A stretch of DNA of 64,000 bases from Pseudoalteromonas xiamenensis (GCF_030994125.1 NZ_CP099917.1:2323501-2387500), one strand, 5' to 3'. Positions 1-8,887 are shown, counted from the stretch's first letter. The notes: a model not told the origin generated them from the letters alone. Numbers and translations: made by a program.

Positions 1-843
1 GCGTCTTTATTAACGCCGTTGTGTAATGAATATCGAGCCCTTGCAAAAGCTAAAGGGTTGGCGTTTGACGTCAGCCCGTGTCCGGTCTCGCTTACTACAG
101 ATAAAGCACTTTTGAAACGCGTGTTAAGTAACTTACTTAGTAACGCCATACGCTACACCAAACAAGGCGAAGTCCGCTTGCGTTTAGAGCGAGATGGACA
201 ACGGTTGTCCATCATGGTTGAAGACACCGGTATTGGTATCGCACAGCAAGATCAAACACTCATCTTTCAAGAGTTCAAGCAACTTGGCGATCGTTCTCAC
301 GGGCAAGGGTTAGGATTAGGCTTAGCGATCAGTAAGCGGATCTGTGATTTGCTGGGCATTCATATTTCCATGGGCTCAGAAGTAGGGAAAGGCACACAGT
401 TTACCTTGACCCTGCCGTGTGAAGACGCCTTAAGCACAACATCTGGACAAGAACTCATTGAGGCTACGGGAGATAGCCAGCTACAAGGTCTTTCTGTGTG
501 GCTACTGGATAATGACGAACATGCTCTAGAGGCGTTGAAACAATTACTCACGAACTGGGGGTGTGAGATCCAGTGCGCGAGAAACCAACAGGAGTTGGCA
601 GTACTAGTGGCGACGAGCAAGGCTGATTTGCTTATTGCGGATTATCAACTTGACAGTGGCGTTACAGGGTTGGACGTGGTTGCTGAGTTATCACTGCAAG
701 CAATGCCGATTATACTGAATACAGCGAATCATGATGAGTTAATCCGAGAGAGAATCACCGACAGTGGCTACCCGCTTTTATATAAGCCGCTCAAAGCGCC
801 CGCCCTTAAGCGACTTTTAAAGCGTATTGCAACTGCGTTGTAG
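1..843 (+). CDS. Hybrid sensor histidine kinase/response regulator, C-terminal fragment
   Basis: The gene runs in from the left edge; the frame is open from base 1, so no start can be given. Visible are the ATP-binding half of a histidine kinase, with an N box around 127-155 (NLLSNAIRY), a G1 box at 223-240 (DTGIGI) and a G2 box near 304-340 (GLGLGLAISK). A C-terminal receiver domain follows at about 490-840, with LLIADYQLD carrying the likely phospho-acceptor Asp. Kinases that end this way and sit beside a LuxR-type regulator include the CrbS/ErcS-like group, which control acetate or alcohol use. That assignment is inference, because the sensory N-terminus is outside the window. The response regulator at 895-1542 converges on it and is the likely partner. 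Confidence 0.9.
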   Translation, partial: ASLLTPLCNEYRALAKAKGLAFDVSPCPVSLTTDKALLKRVLSNLLSNAIRYTKQGEVRLRLERDGQRLSIMVEDTGIGIAQQDQTLIFQEFKQLGDRSHGQGLGLGLAISKRICDLLGIHISMGSEVGKGTQFTLTLPCEDALSTTSGQELIEATGDSQLQGLSVWLLDNDEHALEALKQLLTNWGCEIQCARNQQELAVLVATSKADLLIADYQLDSGVTGLDVVAELSLQAMPIILNTANHDELIRERITDSGYPLLYKPLKAPALKRLLKRIATAL

Positions 844-894
844 TTCACGCTATGCAAAAGGGAGCGAGCAAAATACAACACGTTCGCTTGTTAA

Positions 895-1542
895 CTACTC
901 GGCTCCAATCGTTGATAATTGGTTGAACAAAATCCCCGCTTGTGTGCGATTGTAAACATTTAACTTTTTCAAGATGGCAGACACATGCTGTTTGATGGTG
1001 GTTTCTTGAATGTTCATCGCATAAGCAATTTGTTTGTTGAGTTTGCCGTCCGCGATCATGGCGAGCACACGATATTGTTGTGGCGTGAGCTTTTCCAAGT
1101 TGCGAGCAAATTGCGCTTGTTCAGAATCAGTCTGATCCATAAGTTCAGTTTGGTCTGGTAACCAATTTTCCCCTTCAATGACTTTGGTAATTGCTTCAGC
1201 TATCAGTTCTAAAGAGGCGGATTTAGGAATATACGCACTCGCACCCAGTGCCATGGCTTGTTCTATAATTTGCGGGCTTTCATTCGCAGAAACCATGACG
1301 ACCAAGATATCAGGATACTGATTGCGAAGGTTCGCAAGGCCCTGCAACCCTTTTGCTCCCGGTATGGTTAAATCTAAAAAGACGAGTTCCGTTTCGGGAT
1401 GTGAGACCAATAACATCATGAGCTCGTCAACCGTACTGGCTTCTTTTATTTGTTCATTGCTCATCACTTGTGCAGCTGCTTGTTGCAATGCACTGCGAAA
1501 AAGCGGGTGATCATCGGCAATTATGGCTTGCACGTGTGTCAT
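895..1542 (-). CDS. LuxR/NarL-family response regulator (CrbR/ErdR-like)
   Basis: This is a two-domain response regulator of 215 residues. The N-terminal receiver has the acidic pair D10-D11, the phospho-acceptor Asp57 (VFLDLTIPG) and a conserved Lys in YIPKSAS. The C-terminal LuxR-type helix-turn-helix begins at LTPQQYRVLAMIADG and contains TTIKQHVSAILKKLNV. I chose ATG at 1542 because a GAGAG ribosome site lies just upstream; a TTG at 1557 would add five residues and destroy that spacing. It lies between a hybrid kinase and a TonB receptor and next to a ketone-body operon, so control of those genes is a reasonable inference. By architecture it resembles CrbR/ErdR regulators of acetate metabolism, but this is not proven here. 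Confidence 0.9.
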   Translation of the reverse strand: MTHVQAIIADDHPLFRSALQQAAAQVMSNEQIKEASTVDELMMLLVSHPETELVFLDLTIPGAKGLQGLANLRNQYPDILVVMVSANESPQIIEQAMALGASAYIPKSASLELIAEAITKVIEGENWLPDQTELMDQTDSEQAQFARNLEKLTPQQYRVLAMIADGKLNKQIAYAMNIQETTIKQHVSAILKKLNVYNRTQAGILFNQLSTIGAE

Positions 1543-1640
1543 CCTCAATCTCTCCAACTAGCTCAGTTATATGGTATTTTGAGAAAATAGACAAGGCAAC
1601 AAGGTGGCTGGGGATCCGCTTGCTGCCTCGTCAAGTGGTG

Positions 1641-3917
1641 TTAGAAACGATAACCAACCGTCAAGGAAATAGTGCGAGGGTCACCGTAATAACCAATGAG
1701 TGTATTGTCACCGCCAAGACCCGGGGTGTATTTGCTCGTATCGTTTGGTGCCGTTGGGTCTGGTGTTACAAATTGGTAGCCACCAATCATATATTCTTCG
1801 TCAGTCAGGTTTTTCGCATGCAGACCGACACGCCAGTTACCGTCTTGGCTATACCAATTCACGTTGAAGTTTAAGAGTCCATACCCGTCTTGAGTGAGCA
1901 AGCTGTCTTCTTCAAATAGAACGTAATCACCGCGATAATAATAATTAGCGTTGAGAACAAAATCTCCAAACTCGGAGTAGATTTTGTAATTTGCCCCGAC
2001 ATTAAACGTAACATCAGGGGTATTCGAAATACTAAAACGCTCGGACTTATCAAAGGTTAAACCGGTTGCTTGGTCGGTATCCAATACTTCGTCGAACGAA
2101 CTATCAATGTAGCCGATGGCGGCATCAAAGGAGAGTGACTCAGTGGCGATGTAAGTGAGCTCTAACTCTGCGCCCTTACCCGAAGATTTACCAATGTTGC
2201 CGAGTCGTTGGTTCAAATCAGCTGACGTTGCACCCGGCAATACAGAGATGTATTGGCGATCTTTGTGGTCAAGCGCAAAGAGTGTCAGATTGGCCCGTAG
2301 CGTCTTGTTCCATTCGCTTTTCATACCTAACTCGAAGGAATCAACAATTTCAGGATTTGCTGCGGGTTCCGTCGTGCTAGCTCGAGGATTATAAGTACCA
2401 GATTTAAACCCTTGTGAGTAGCTTGCAAAGAACATGATGTCATCAGAGTACTGGTATTCAATACCCACTCGAGGCGTAAAACGTGACCAGTCTTTGTTGT
2501 CGTCAAGCACATTTGGCACCAGTTCACCTTCAGGGCGAACATAACCCGGTATCCAATTGGATTCAGGGTAAACCGTGGCAAACACTAATCCATTATTAAC
2601 CGTCGCTTCTTTGCTATCTCTGGTATATCGAGCGCCTAGGGTGAGTGACCACTGTTCGTTCAAATCCACATTACCTTGTGCATAAAACGCTTTGCTGGTG
2701 GAATTGCTGCAACCGCTGACTTCACGGGTAAGGCCTGGCGCACCTAAGCTTTGACCTAAAACTTCAAGAATAGCTTGGAATTGCCCGCAGGATTCGGCAT
2801 CGTAGTAGTATAAGCCAGAAACGACTTTATAGTTTTCCCCACGATGGGTCACTTGCAGTTCATGGGTTAATTGGTTGTCGTCATAAATGGCGGGCACATC
2901 GAAGATTTTGAGAGGTGTGTTATCAAAGTCAATGTTGGTGGGTGAATAGCTATCGCGTTTTGCGACGGTATATTTGAAGGATGTATGATCATCCATATCC
3001 CATCGGCTGGTTAAGCTGTAGCCTTCCAATTCCACTTTATTCCAAGTGGGCATGCTGGTGTAACTATCAAAAACACTGTCCGGAATAGGGGCGTTTGTCA
3101 GTAAACTTGGCAATAATCGGTAGCCACCTTTCGCATTCGATTTGTCGTCTGTTTTATCCCAAGCTAAACGGAAAAAAAGTTTATCAGTCGGATGCATTTC
3201 AAGCGTTAAACGCATGGCGCTGACATCTTTGTTGTAATTTTCTTTGTCTTGGCCTGCCTGTGACATTTGTAGAAATTCACCGAAGCCATCGCGCGTCAGA
3301 TTTGCGTAACCGTAGCCGAGGTAAATCTTATCGGAGATGGGAAGCTGCCCAGTTATTTTCAAGTCTCGTTGATTGTAACTCCCCACCGTGCCATCAATGT
3401 TTAAGGTTGCGTCACCAGTCATTTCTTTTGTGACGTATTTTATTGCGCCGCCAATGGTGTTTTTACCATACAGCGTACCTTGTGGACCACGTAGTACTTC
3501 TATTTGCTGTACATCTAATAAATCGAGTACCGCACCTTGTGGTCTGGCGATGTACACATCATCAACGTATATACCAACACCCGGTTCATATCCCCACAGC
3601 GGGTCTTGCTGACCTACGCCTCGAATGAATGCCGTGATCGTCGAGTTGGTCCCCCGGCTAGCCTGTAGCGTTGTATTGGGTGAAAACTGCTGTACTTCAG
3701 TCATGACTGAGATGCCGTTCTCCATCAGCGCAGATTCGCCAATGCTGGTAACGGCGACGGGTACTTCCTGTAAGTTTTCCACGGTTTTACGAGCCGTGAC
3801 TTCAATGCGTTCAAGTTCTGCCTTTTTTGCTCCGTCTTCAGCGTAGACCACCATACTAGAAAGTGCGGTGCTGATGGCGAGAGCGAGATATGAAACACGA
3901 GTTGGCTTTCTGTTCAT
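1641..3917 (-). CDS. TonB-dependent outer-membrane receptor
   Basis: The protein has 758 residues and starts with a signal peptide cleaved near VVYAED. A plug domain follows (about residues 35-160) with the typical VTARK start, a YVDDVYIARPQGA segment and the VLRGPQGTLYGKN signature. The remainder is a beta-barrel ending in an aromatic residue (VGYRF), as expected for BAM-dependent insertion. The family imports ligands too large or rare for porins, using TonB energy. Of the general TBDR type without a siderophore-specific mark, its substrate cannot be read from sequence. It is divergent from the 3-hydroxybutyrate gene run, sharing a 250-bp intergenic region that has repeated motifs, so joint regulation and a carbon-source ligand are plausible. 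Confidence 0.93.
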   Translation of the reverse strand: MNRKPTRVSYLALAISTALSSMVVYAEDGAKKAELERIEVTARKTVENLQEVPVAVTSIGESALMENGISVMTEVQQFSPNTTLQASRGTNSTITAFIRGVGQQDPLWGYEPGVGIYVDDVYIARPQGAVLDLLDVQQIEVLRGPQGTLYGKNTIGGAIKYVTKEMTGDATLNIDGTVGSYNQRDLKITGQLPISDKIYLGYGYANLTRDGFGEFLQMSQAGQDKENYNKDVSAMRLTLEMHPTDKLFFRLAWDKTDDKSNAKGGYRLLPSLLTNAPIPDSVFDSYTSMPTWNKVELEGYSLTSRWDMDDHTSFKYTVAKRDSYSPTNIDFDNTPLKIFDVPAIYDDNQLTHELQVTHRGENYKVVSGLYYYDAESCGQFQAILEVLGQSLGAPGLTREVSGCSNSTSKAFYAQGNVDLNEQWSLTLGARYTRDSKEATVNNGLVFATVYPESNWIPGYVRPEGELVPNVLDDNKDWSRFTPRVGIEYQYSDDIMFFASYSQGFKSGTYNPRASTTEPAANPEIVDSFELGMKSEWNKTLRANLTLFALDHKDRQYISVLPGATSADLNQRLGNIGKSSGKGAELELTYIATESLSFDAAIGYIDSSFDEVLDTDQATGLTFDKSERFSISNTPDVTFNVGANYKIYSEFGDFVLNANYYYRGDYVLFEEDSLLTQDGYGLLNFNVNWYSQDGNWRVGLHAKNLTDEEYMIGGYQFVTPDPTAPNDTSKYTPGLGGDNTLIGYYGDPRTISLTVGYRF

Positions 3918-4004
3918 CCTGTTGCCCCTGTTATTGTCATTTTGGGTTGTTCGAGTTTTTAAACTAATCCGACTCTAGGAGAATGTGTGTAAAAGTGAAT
4001 TAGT

Positions 4005-4073
4005 ACCTTAGTACTATCGGTGCTGTAGCCCTGCCACGACGGGGGGTGGGCTTGGTTATAACCTTAGTACTAT
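4005..4073. repeat. 13-bp direct repeat pair in divergent promoter region
   Basis: The 13-mer ACCTTAGTACTAT occurs at 4005-4017 and again at 4061-4073, 56 bp apart. The first copy is part of a palindrome TAGTAC-CTTA-GTACTA (4001-4016). The second is preceded by the perfect palindrome GGTTATAACC (4054-4063). They lie in the only sizeable intergenic region between the divergent TonB receptor and permease genes. They look like paired binding sites for a regulator, perhaps the LuxR-type protein encoded at 895-1542; that link is inference. Confidence 0.5.
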
Positions 4074-4166
4074 GTATTTTCTGTGTAACTCGTCTCAGAC
4101 TGATTATATTCCAATGCACTTTGAGGTTGCTCTTGGTGCATGACTATAACAATAAAGGAATTGGAT

Positions 4167-5468
4167 ATGCTCAGTATGGTAGGTCTTTTAGGTGGTCTTA
4201 TCCTCCTGATAATCATGACATTACGAGGTGTGAATCTTTTCTTGGCTGCACCCTTGTGTGCACTTATCGTCGCATTGTCGAGTAATATGGAGGTGTTTCC
4301 GCTTAGCGAGCAGGTGAATTTCTTAAGCACCTATATGTCTGGTTTTGCCGGTTTCATTAGTGCTTGGTTTTTCATGTTTTTACTCGGTTCACTGTTTGGT
4401 AAATTTATGGAAGATAGTGGAGCCGCCGACAGTGTGGCGCGATTCATTGTTGCTAAATTGGGAATGAAGCACGCCGTGCTCGCTGTGGTCATCGCCTGTG
4501 CTGTGCTTACCTATGGTGGCGTAAGTGTTTTTATTGTGGCGTTTTCCGTATATCCCATGGCCCTCGGCTTATTTAAAGATGCCGACTTACCACGTCGCTT
4601 CATCCCTGCAACGTTAGCGTTTGGTTCAGTGACGTTTACGATGACGTCTGCGGGCAGCCCCGAAATTCAAAATTGGATCCCAATCAAATATTTAGGTACG
4701 TCACCCTACGCTGCGTGGGAAGTGAGTCTTGTCGTCGCTATTTTTATGGCACTCAGCGGTTATTGGTGGCTCATGCGTATGATTAACAAAGCAAAAGCAA
4801 ATGGAGAGCGTTTTGACACTCGTCCTGATGATCCTGCCATTGCTTTACGCGACTATCCCCATCCCATAACGGGAGTCATCCCGCTTATTGTTGTGTTACT
4901 GCTGTCCTTTACGCTGCATGAAGCTTTGCAACAAAGTGCGCTTATTGTCGCGTTACTCGGTGGCGTTCTGAGTATTGTGATTATCAACTTTAAACGTTTT
5001 CGCTCAATAACCAATGCGGTCAATTTAGGGACGACAGGCGCGCTTGTCGCGATTGGCAATACGGCAGCCGTGGTGGGGTTTGGTGCGGTTGCTAAGAATA
5101 CGGACGCATTTAATGCCGCTGTTGATGTAATGACTGCTATGCCGGGCAATGAATTACTCGGCGCGGCCATGGCAGTGAGTGTTATTGCGGGGTTAACCGG
5201 TTCGGCGTCCGGCGGGCAAGCGATAGCGTTACCGCTCGTTGCACCGCATTACCTGGATGCAGGTGTTAATCCAGAACAATTACATCGTATTGTGGCCATT
5301 AGTTCGGGGGCACTCGATACGTTGCCACACAATGGTTATGTGGTTACGACGATTCGCGCCATTTGTAAAGAAACGCACCAACGCGCCTATTGGTCAATGG
5401 CGGCACTTACCGCGCTGATCCCGTTGATTGGGGTTGCATTGGCACTAGGCTTGTTTATTTGGTTTTAA
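4167..5468 (+). CDS. GntP-family permease, probable D-3-hydroxybutyrate/organic acid transporter
   Basis: This is an integral inner-membrane protein of 433 residues with about a dozen hydrophobic segments and the layout of the GntP (gluconate permease-like) family, including a central GSPEIQNWIP loop and a C-terminal GALDTLPHNG segment. The ATG at 4167 is preferred over 4140 because AAGGAA lies six bases before it. GntP-type symporters carry gluconate and other hydroxy acids. Here the next genes encode a secreted hydrolase, 3-hydroxybutyrate dehydrogenase and a ketoacid CoA-transferase, so the substrate is most likely 3-hydroxybutyrate. It is the first gene of a run of five with short gaps. 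Confidence 0.88.
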   Translation: MLSMVGLLGGLILLIIMTLRGVNLFLAAPLCALIVALSSNMEVFPLSEQVNFLSTYMSGFAGFISAWFFMFLLGSLFGKFMEDSGAADSVARFIVAKLGMKHAVLAVVIACAVLTYGGVSVFIVAFSVYPMALGLFKDADLPRRFIPATLAFGSVTFTMTSAGSPEIQNWIPIKYLGTSPYAAWEVSLVVAIFMALSGYWWLMRMINKAKANGERFDTRPDDPAIALRDYPHPITGVIPLIVVLLLSFTLHEALQQSALIVALLGGVLSIVIINFKRFRSITNAVNLGTTGALVAIGNTAAVVGFGAVAKNTDAFNAAVDVMTAMPGNELLGAAMAVSVIAGLTGSASGGQAIALPLVAPHYLDAGVNPEQLHRIVAISSGALDTLPHNGYVVTTIRAICKETHQRAYWSMAALTALIPLIGVALALGLFIWF

Positions 5469-5480
5469 AGAGGAAGAACG

Positions 5481-6653
5481 ATGAAAAGGCAATTATTCAG
5501 TGTATTTTGGCTTGTTATTCTGAGCTTCACGGCACACGCCCAAACTTTGCTGGTTGAAAAACAACGATTTGAAACGAAGGCCTTTACTACCGAATCTGGC
5601 GTTACTTTACCAGCGGTGGTGATAGGGTATGAAAGCTACGGTACGCTTAATGAGAAAAAGGATAACGCCATCCTCATCACTCACTTTTTCTCAGGAACGT
5701 CGCATGCGGCAGGTAAATATTCGGAAAGTGACCCCTTGCCTGGTTATTGGGATGCGATCATTGGCCCAGGTAAAGCGATTGATACCAATAAGTTTTTTGT
5801 TATTAGTAGTGATACCTTGGTGAACGCCAATGTGTACGACCCCAATGTGATCACCACAGGCCCTGCCTCTCTAAATCCGAAAACAGGCAAAGCGTATGGA
5901 TTAGACTTTCCAGTGGTGACAATTGGTGATTTTGTGGAAGTTCAAAAACGCCTTTTGGATAGCCTTGGCATTGACAAGCTGTATGCCGTTGCAGGTGCCT
6001 CCATGGGGTCTTTTCAAGCGTTGGAGTGGGCGGTCCGTTACCCCAATAAAGTGGAAAGATTGCTCCATGTTATTGGTGCGGCAACGATGGATGCATGGAC
6101 CGTGGCTGCACTGGAAAAATGGGCTTTACCCATTCGCTTAGATCCTAACTGGAACAATGGGGACTATTACGAAGGCAAAAAGCCGATCGCTGGACTCACG
6201 GCGACCCTGCTGAATATTACGCAAGATGCTATGCACCCCGTTATTTATAACGCAAGTTTTAAAGATTTTGAGGTATTAGATGAGCCGGCCATGAAGGACA
6301 TTCGTGTTCTTCCAAAAATTAACCAAATCTTGGCTCAGCGTGCGGCGGTCAGAGCGTCATTGCAAGATGCAAATCATGTGTTGTATCTCATCCGCGCTTC
6401 ACAGTTATTTTCTGCAGGAATGAACCAAAACCTAGAAGGCGCGCTTGCTCGTATTCAAGCGAAGGTCTTGCTCATACCATCCTCAGGTGACTTATTGCTT
6501 CGCCCTGAAGGCGTAAGGTCGCTCTATGACACGCTTAAACAGATGAATAAATCGGTGTCTATCAGCGAAATAAATGGAGGGTGGGGCCATTTAGATGGGT
6601 TGTTCTCCATCAGCAGTAAGCAAGCTGAAATTGCGGCTTTTTTAGCGGAGTGA
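5481..6653 (+). CDS. Secreted MetX-like alpha/beta hydrolase
   Basis: The protein has 390 residues, with a Sec signal peptide (cleavage near TAHAQ) and a full homoserine-acetyltransferase-like fold: YGTLNEKKDNAILI, a GPGKAIDTNKFFVI segment and the nucleophile elbow AGASMGSFQALEWAVRYP. The apparent triad is Ser174, Asp337 and His370. The 33-residue Asp-His spacing equals that of known MetX enzymes (Ser143/Asp304/His337 in Haemophilus). MetX proper is cytoplasmic, so export argues against methionine synthesis. Its place between a permease and 3-hydroxybutyrate dehydrogenase suggests it hydrolyses an ester, lactone or oligomer of 3-hydroxybutyrate in the periplasm or outside. That role is inference. 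The start at 5481 has GAGGAAG upstream; the stop lies four bases before the next ATG. Confidence 0.85.
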   Translation: MKRQLFSVFWLVILSFTAHAQTLLVEKQRFETKAFTTESGVTLPAVVIGYESYGTLNEKKDNAILITHFFSGTSHAAGKYSESDPLPGYWDAIIGPGKAIDTNKFFVISSDTLVNANVYDPNVITTGPASLNPKTGKAYGLDFPVVTIGDFVEVQKRLLDSLGIDKLYAVAGASMGSFQALEWAVRYPNKVERLLHVIGAATMDAWTVAALEKWALPIRLDPNWNNGDYYEGKKPIAGLTATLLNITQDAMHPVIYNASFKDFEVLDEPAMKDIRVLPKINQILAQRAAVRASLQDANHVLYLIRASQLFSAGMNQNLEGALARIQAKVLLIPSSGDLLLRPEGVRSLYDTLKQMNKSVSISEINGGWGHLDGLFSISSKQAEIAAFLAE

Positions 6654-6657
6654 TGAG

Positions 6658-7413
6658 ATGAAGAAGGTATTGATTACCGGCGGAGCCAGTGGCATCGGCC
6701 AGCACCTTGCGCATCGACTCGCGGCATTAGATTTTGATGTTGTGGTGAGTGATGTTAATGAAGTCCAAGCGATAGAAACAGCTCAAGAGATTGTTGCGAA
6801 AGGGTTTAAGGCACGAGGCATTGGCTTAAACATGTTGGACAGCGCACGTTTTGTGCATCTTACCCAAACGCTCGGTCCTATTGATGTACTGATTAATAAT
6901 GCGGGTATCCAGCACGTTGAAGCGCTTGAACATTATCCGCTTGAAAAATGGGAAATGTTGCAGGCCGTTATGTTGACGGGGCCTGCGATGTTAAGCAAGG
7001 CGTTATTGCCACACATGCGCAAACAGAACTTCGGCCGCATTATTAACATCGGCTCTATTCACGCGCTGGTGGCGTCAAAATACAAATCGGCTTATGTCGC
7101 GGCAAAACATGGTTTGGTTGGGTTATCAAAAGTCATGGCGCTTGAGACTGCTGAGTTCGACATAACGATAAACACCATTTGCCCCGCCTATGTAAAAACG
7201 CCGTTGGTGGAAAAACAAATTGCGGCCCAAGCCAAAGAACATGGCATGAGTGAACAAGAGGTGGTTGACCGTATCATGCTGGCGCCAATGCCTAAAAAGG
7301 CGTTTATCGATGTGGAAGAGATTTTCCATAGCGTGCAATTTTTGGTCGCCCCTCTGGCGAGAAACATCACAGGGCAAACCATTGTTATTGACGGTGGTTG
7401 GACAGTGCAATAG
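6658..7413 (+). CDS. bdhA: D-beta-hydroxybutyrate dehydrogenase (SDR family)
   Basis: This short-chain dehydrogenase of 251 residues should oxidise D-3-hydroxybutyrate to acetoacetate with NAD+ in the cytoplasm. Seen in sequence are the cofactor glycine motif TGGASGIG at the N-terminus, NNAG, the catalytic YVAAK with an upstream Ser (IGSIHA), and the C-terminal IDGGW typical of bacterial 3-hydroxybutyrate dehydrogenases. The length is normal for the family. The start follows a GGAG site inside the end of the upstream hydrolase gene, and the CoA-transferase subunits follow directly, giving the complete route from 3-hydroxybutyrate to acetoacetyl-CoA. A related SDR with another hydroxy-acid substrate remains possible. 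Confidence 0.88.
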   Translation: MKKVLITGGASGIGQHLAHRLAALDFDVVVSDVNEVQAIETAQEIVAKGFKARGIGLNMLDSARFVHLTQTLGPIDVLINNAGIQHVEALEHYPLEKWEMLQAVMLTGPAMLSKALLPHMRKQNFGRIINIGSIHALVASKYKSAYVAAKHGLVGLSKVMALETAEFDITINTICPAYVKTPLVEKQIAAQAKEHGMSEQEVVDRIMLAPMPKKAFIDVEEIFHSVQFLVAPLARNITGQTIVIDGGWTVQ

Positions 7414-7421
7414 GAGTACGT

Positions 7422-8120
7422 ATGGCGGGTTTTGATAAAGTGGTTGATTCCTACGAAGCGGCGTTAGCTGGGCTTGAAGATGGCATGACCGTGATAGCGG
7501 GTGGATTTGGCTTATGCGGAATTCCGGAGGGGCTCATTGCCGAAATAAAGCGACAAGGTAAAAACGCACTGACCGTTGTCTCGAATAACTGTGGTGTAGA
7601 TGGTTTTGGTTTGGGTGTGTTATTGGAAGACAAGCAAATCAAGAAGATGATTGCCTCGTATGTGGGGGAAAATGCGTTATTTGAACAGCAGTTGTTGAAT
7701 GGTGATTTAGACGTGGAGTTGACACCACAAGGTACGCTTGCTGAGAAAATGCGTGCAGGCGGCGCTGGGATCCCGGCGTTTTTTACGGCGACAGGCGTTG
7801 GCACAATGGTCGCAGAAGGCAAACCTCACAAAATGTTTCAAGGTCGTGAATACGTGATGGAAGAAAGCATCACAGGCGATTTTGCGATTGTTAAAGCGTG
7901 GAAAGCCGACCGTTTTGGCAATTGTGTTTACCGCCACACCGCGATGAATTTCAATCCAATGGCCGCGACAGCTGGAAAAATAACCGTTGTGGAAGTCGAA
8001 GAGTTAGTTGAACCTGGAGACATAGCGCCAAGTGAAATTCACACGCCAGGAATTTACGTTGATCGCGTGATCCTAGGACATTTCGAAAAACGCATCGAAA
8101 AGCGCATGGTGAGGGGGTGA
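7422..8120 (+). CDS. scoA: 3-oxoacid CoA-transferase subunit A
   Basis: The alpha subunit, 232 residues, belongs to the class I CoA-transferases that move CoA from succinyl-CoA (or acetyl-CoA) to acetoacetate. It shows the N-terminal [19 protein letters not shown] segment, a [16 protein letters not shown] segment and the [12 protein letters not shown] tail of the family. ATG 7422 follows AGGAG by a normal distance and is preferred over a possible start at 7398 inside the previous gene. It is followed after one base by subunit B, so the two are translationally coupled. It completes entry of acetoacetate into central metabolism in this gene run. Confidence 0.92.
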   Translation: MAGFDKVVDSYEAALAGLEDGMTVIAGGFGLCGIPEGLIAEIKRQGKNALTVVSNNCGVDGFGLGVLLEDKQIKKMIASYVGENALFEQQLLNGDLDVELTPQGTLAEKMRAGGAGIPAFFTATGVGTMVAEGKPHKMFQGREYVMEESITGDFAIVKAWKADRFGNCVYRHTAMNFNPMAATAGKITVVEVEELVEPGDIAPSEIHTPGIYVDRVILGHFEKRIEKRMVRG

Positions 8121-8121
8121 C

Positions 8122-8778
8122 ATGGGATTAACAAGAGAACAAATGGCCATGCGTGTGGCGAAAGAATTGCAAGATGGCTACTACGTTAATTTAGGTATCG
8201 GGATCCCAACGTTGGTAGCGAACTACGTACCTCCTGATACAGCCGTGATGTTGCAATCTGAAAATGGACTTTTGGGAATGGGTCCATACCCGCTGGATGA
8301 AGAACTCGACGCGGATCTCATTAATGCAGGCAAAGAAACTGTGACGACGGTGCCAGGTGCGGCAATTTTTAGTTCTGCAGAAAGTTTTGCGATGATCCGT
8401 GGCGGGCATGTGGACTTAACCGTACTTGGTGCATTTGAAGTTGATCAGCACGGTAATATCGCGAGTTGGATGATCCCCAACACGTTAGTGAAAGGCATGG
8501 GTGGTGCCATGGATTTGGTCGCCGGCGCAAAAAACATCATCTGTACAATGACGCATGCCAACAAAGCAGGAGAATCCAAGGTACTTGAGCGCTGTTCACT
8601 TCCGTTAACTGGCGCTGGTTGTATAAACAAAGTGCTGACTGACTTGGCGTTGCTGGAAATAAAGAATGGCGCGTTTCATTTGCTCGAACGAGCACCGGGC
8701 GTGAGTGTCGAGGAAATTGTCCGTAAAACGGCAGGCGCACTCGTGGTTGATGGAGACATTCCCGAGATGACTTTTTAG
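8122..8778 (+). CDS. scoB: 3-oxoacid CoA-transferase subunit B
   Basis: This is the beta subunit, 218 residues, carrying the catalytic glutamate in SENGLLGMGP, which forms the enzyme-CoA thioester in this family. Other marks are NLGIGIPTLVANY near the N-terminus and GGHVDLTVLGAFEVD. Together with subunit A it forms the transferase that activates acetoacetate to acetoacetyl-CoA. A hairpin with a T tract follows at 8798, so this is the last gene of the 3-hydroxybutyrate run. An atoAD-type acetoacetate transferase is an equivalent reading; donor specificity cannot be told from sequence. Confidence 0.92.
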   Translation: MGLTREQMAMRVAKELQDGYYVNLGIGIPTLVANYVPPDTAVMLQSENGLLGMGPYPLDEELDADLINAGKETVTTVPGAAIFSSAESFAMIRGGHVDLTVLGAFEVDQHGNIASWMIPNTLVKGMGGAMDLVAGAKNIICTMTHANKAGESKVLERCSLPLTGAGCINKVLTDLALLEIKNGAFHLLERAPGVSVEEIVRKTAGALVVDGDIPEMTF

Positions 8779-8797
8779 TCAGCAAAAAACGACGAAC

Positions 8798-8826
8798 AAG
8801 CAGGGTAAAGCCTGCTTTTTTATTTT
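8798..8826 (+). terminator. Rho-independent terminator after scoB
   Basis: The stem AAGCAGG/CCTGCTT (8798-8804 with 8811-8817) encloses a six-base loop and is followed by a T-rich tract. It separates the ketone-body genes from lexA. Confidence 0.8.
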
Positions 8827-8859
8827 TCATCATGGGTTTTATGTTCTTTGGTATTAAAT

Positions 8860-8887
8860 TTGCGATTTTTAAATAACTGTATATACT
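8860..8887 (+). promoter_or_regulatory. Probable lexA promoter
   Basis: TTGCGA (8860-8865), a 16-base spacer and TATACT (8882-8887) fit a sigma-70 promoter. The -10 element lies inside the first SOS box, as expected for LexA autorepression. Confidence 0.6.

Noticed and set aside
5481..6653. Calling the alpha/beta hydrolase metX (homoserine O-acetyltransferase)
   Set aside because: The fold matches, but the signal peptide and ketone-body context do not fit a cytoplasmic methionine enzyme.
7451..7822. Long open frame antisense to scoA
   Set aside because: It is a mirror of a well-conserved gene with no family resemblance of its own; many such antisense frames occur in this window, for example over gspE, cheA and the receptor gene.
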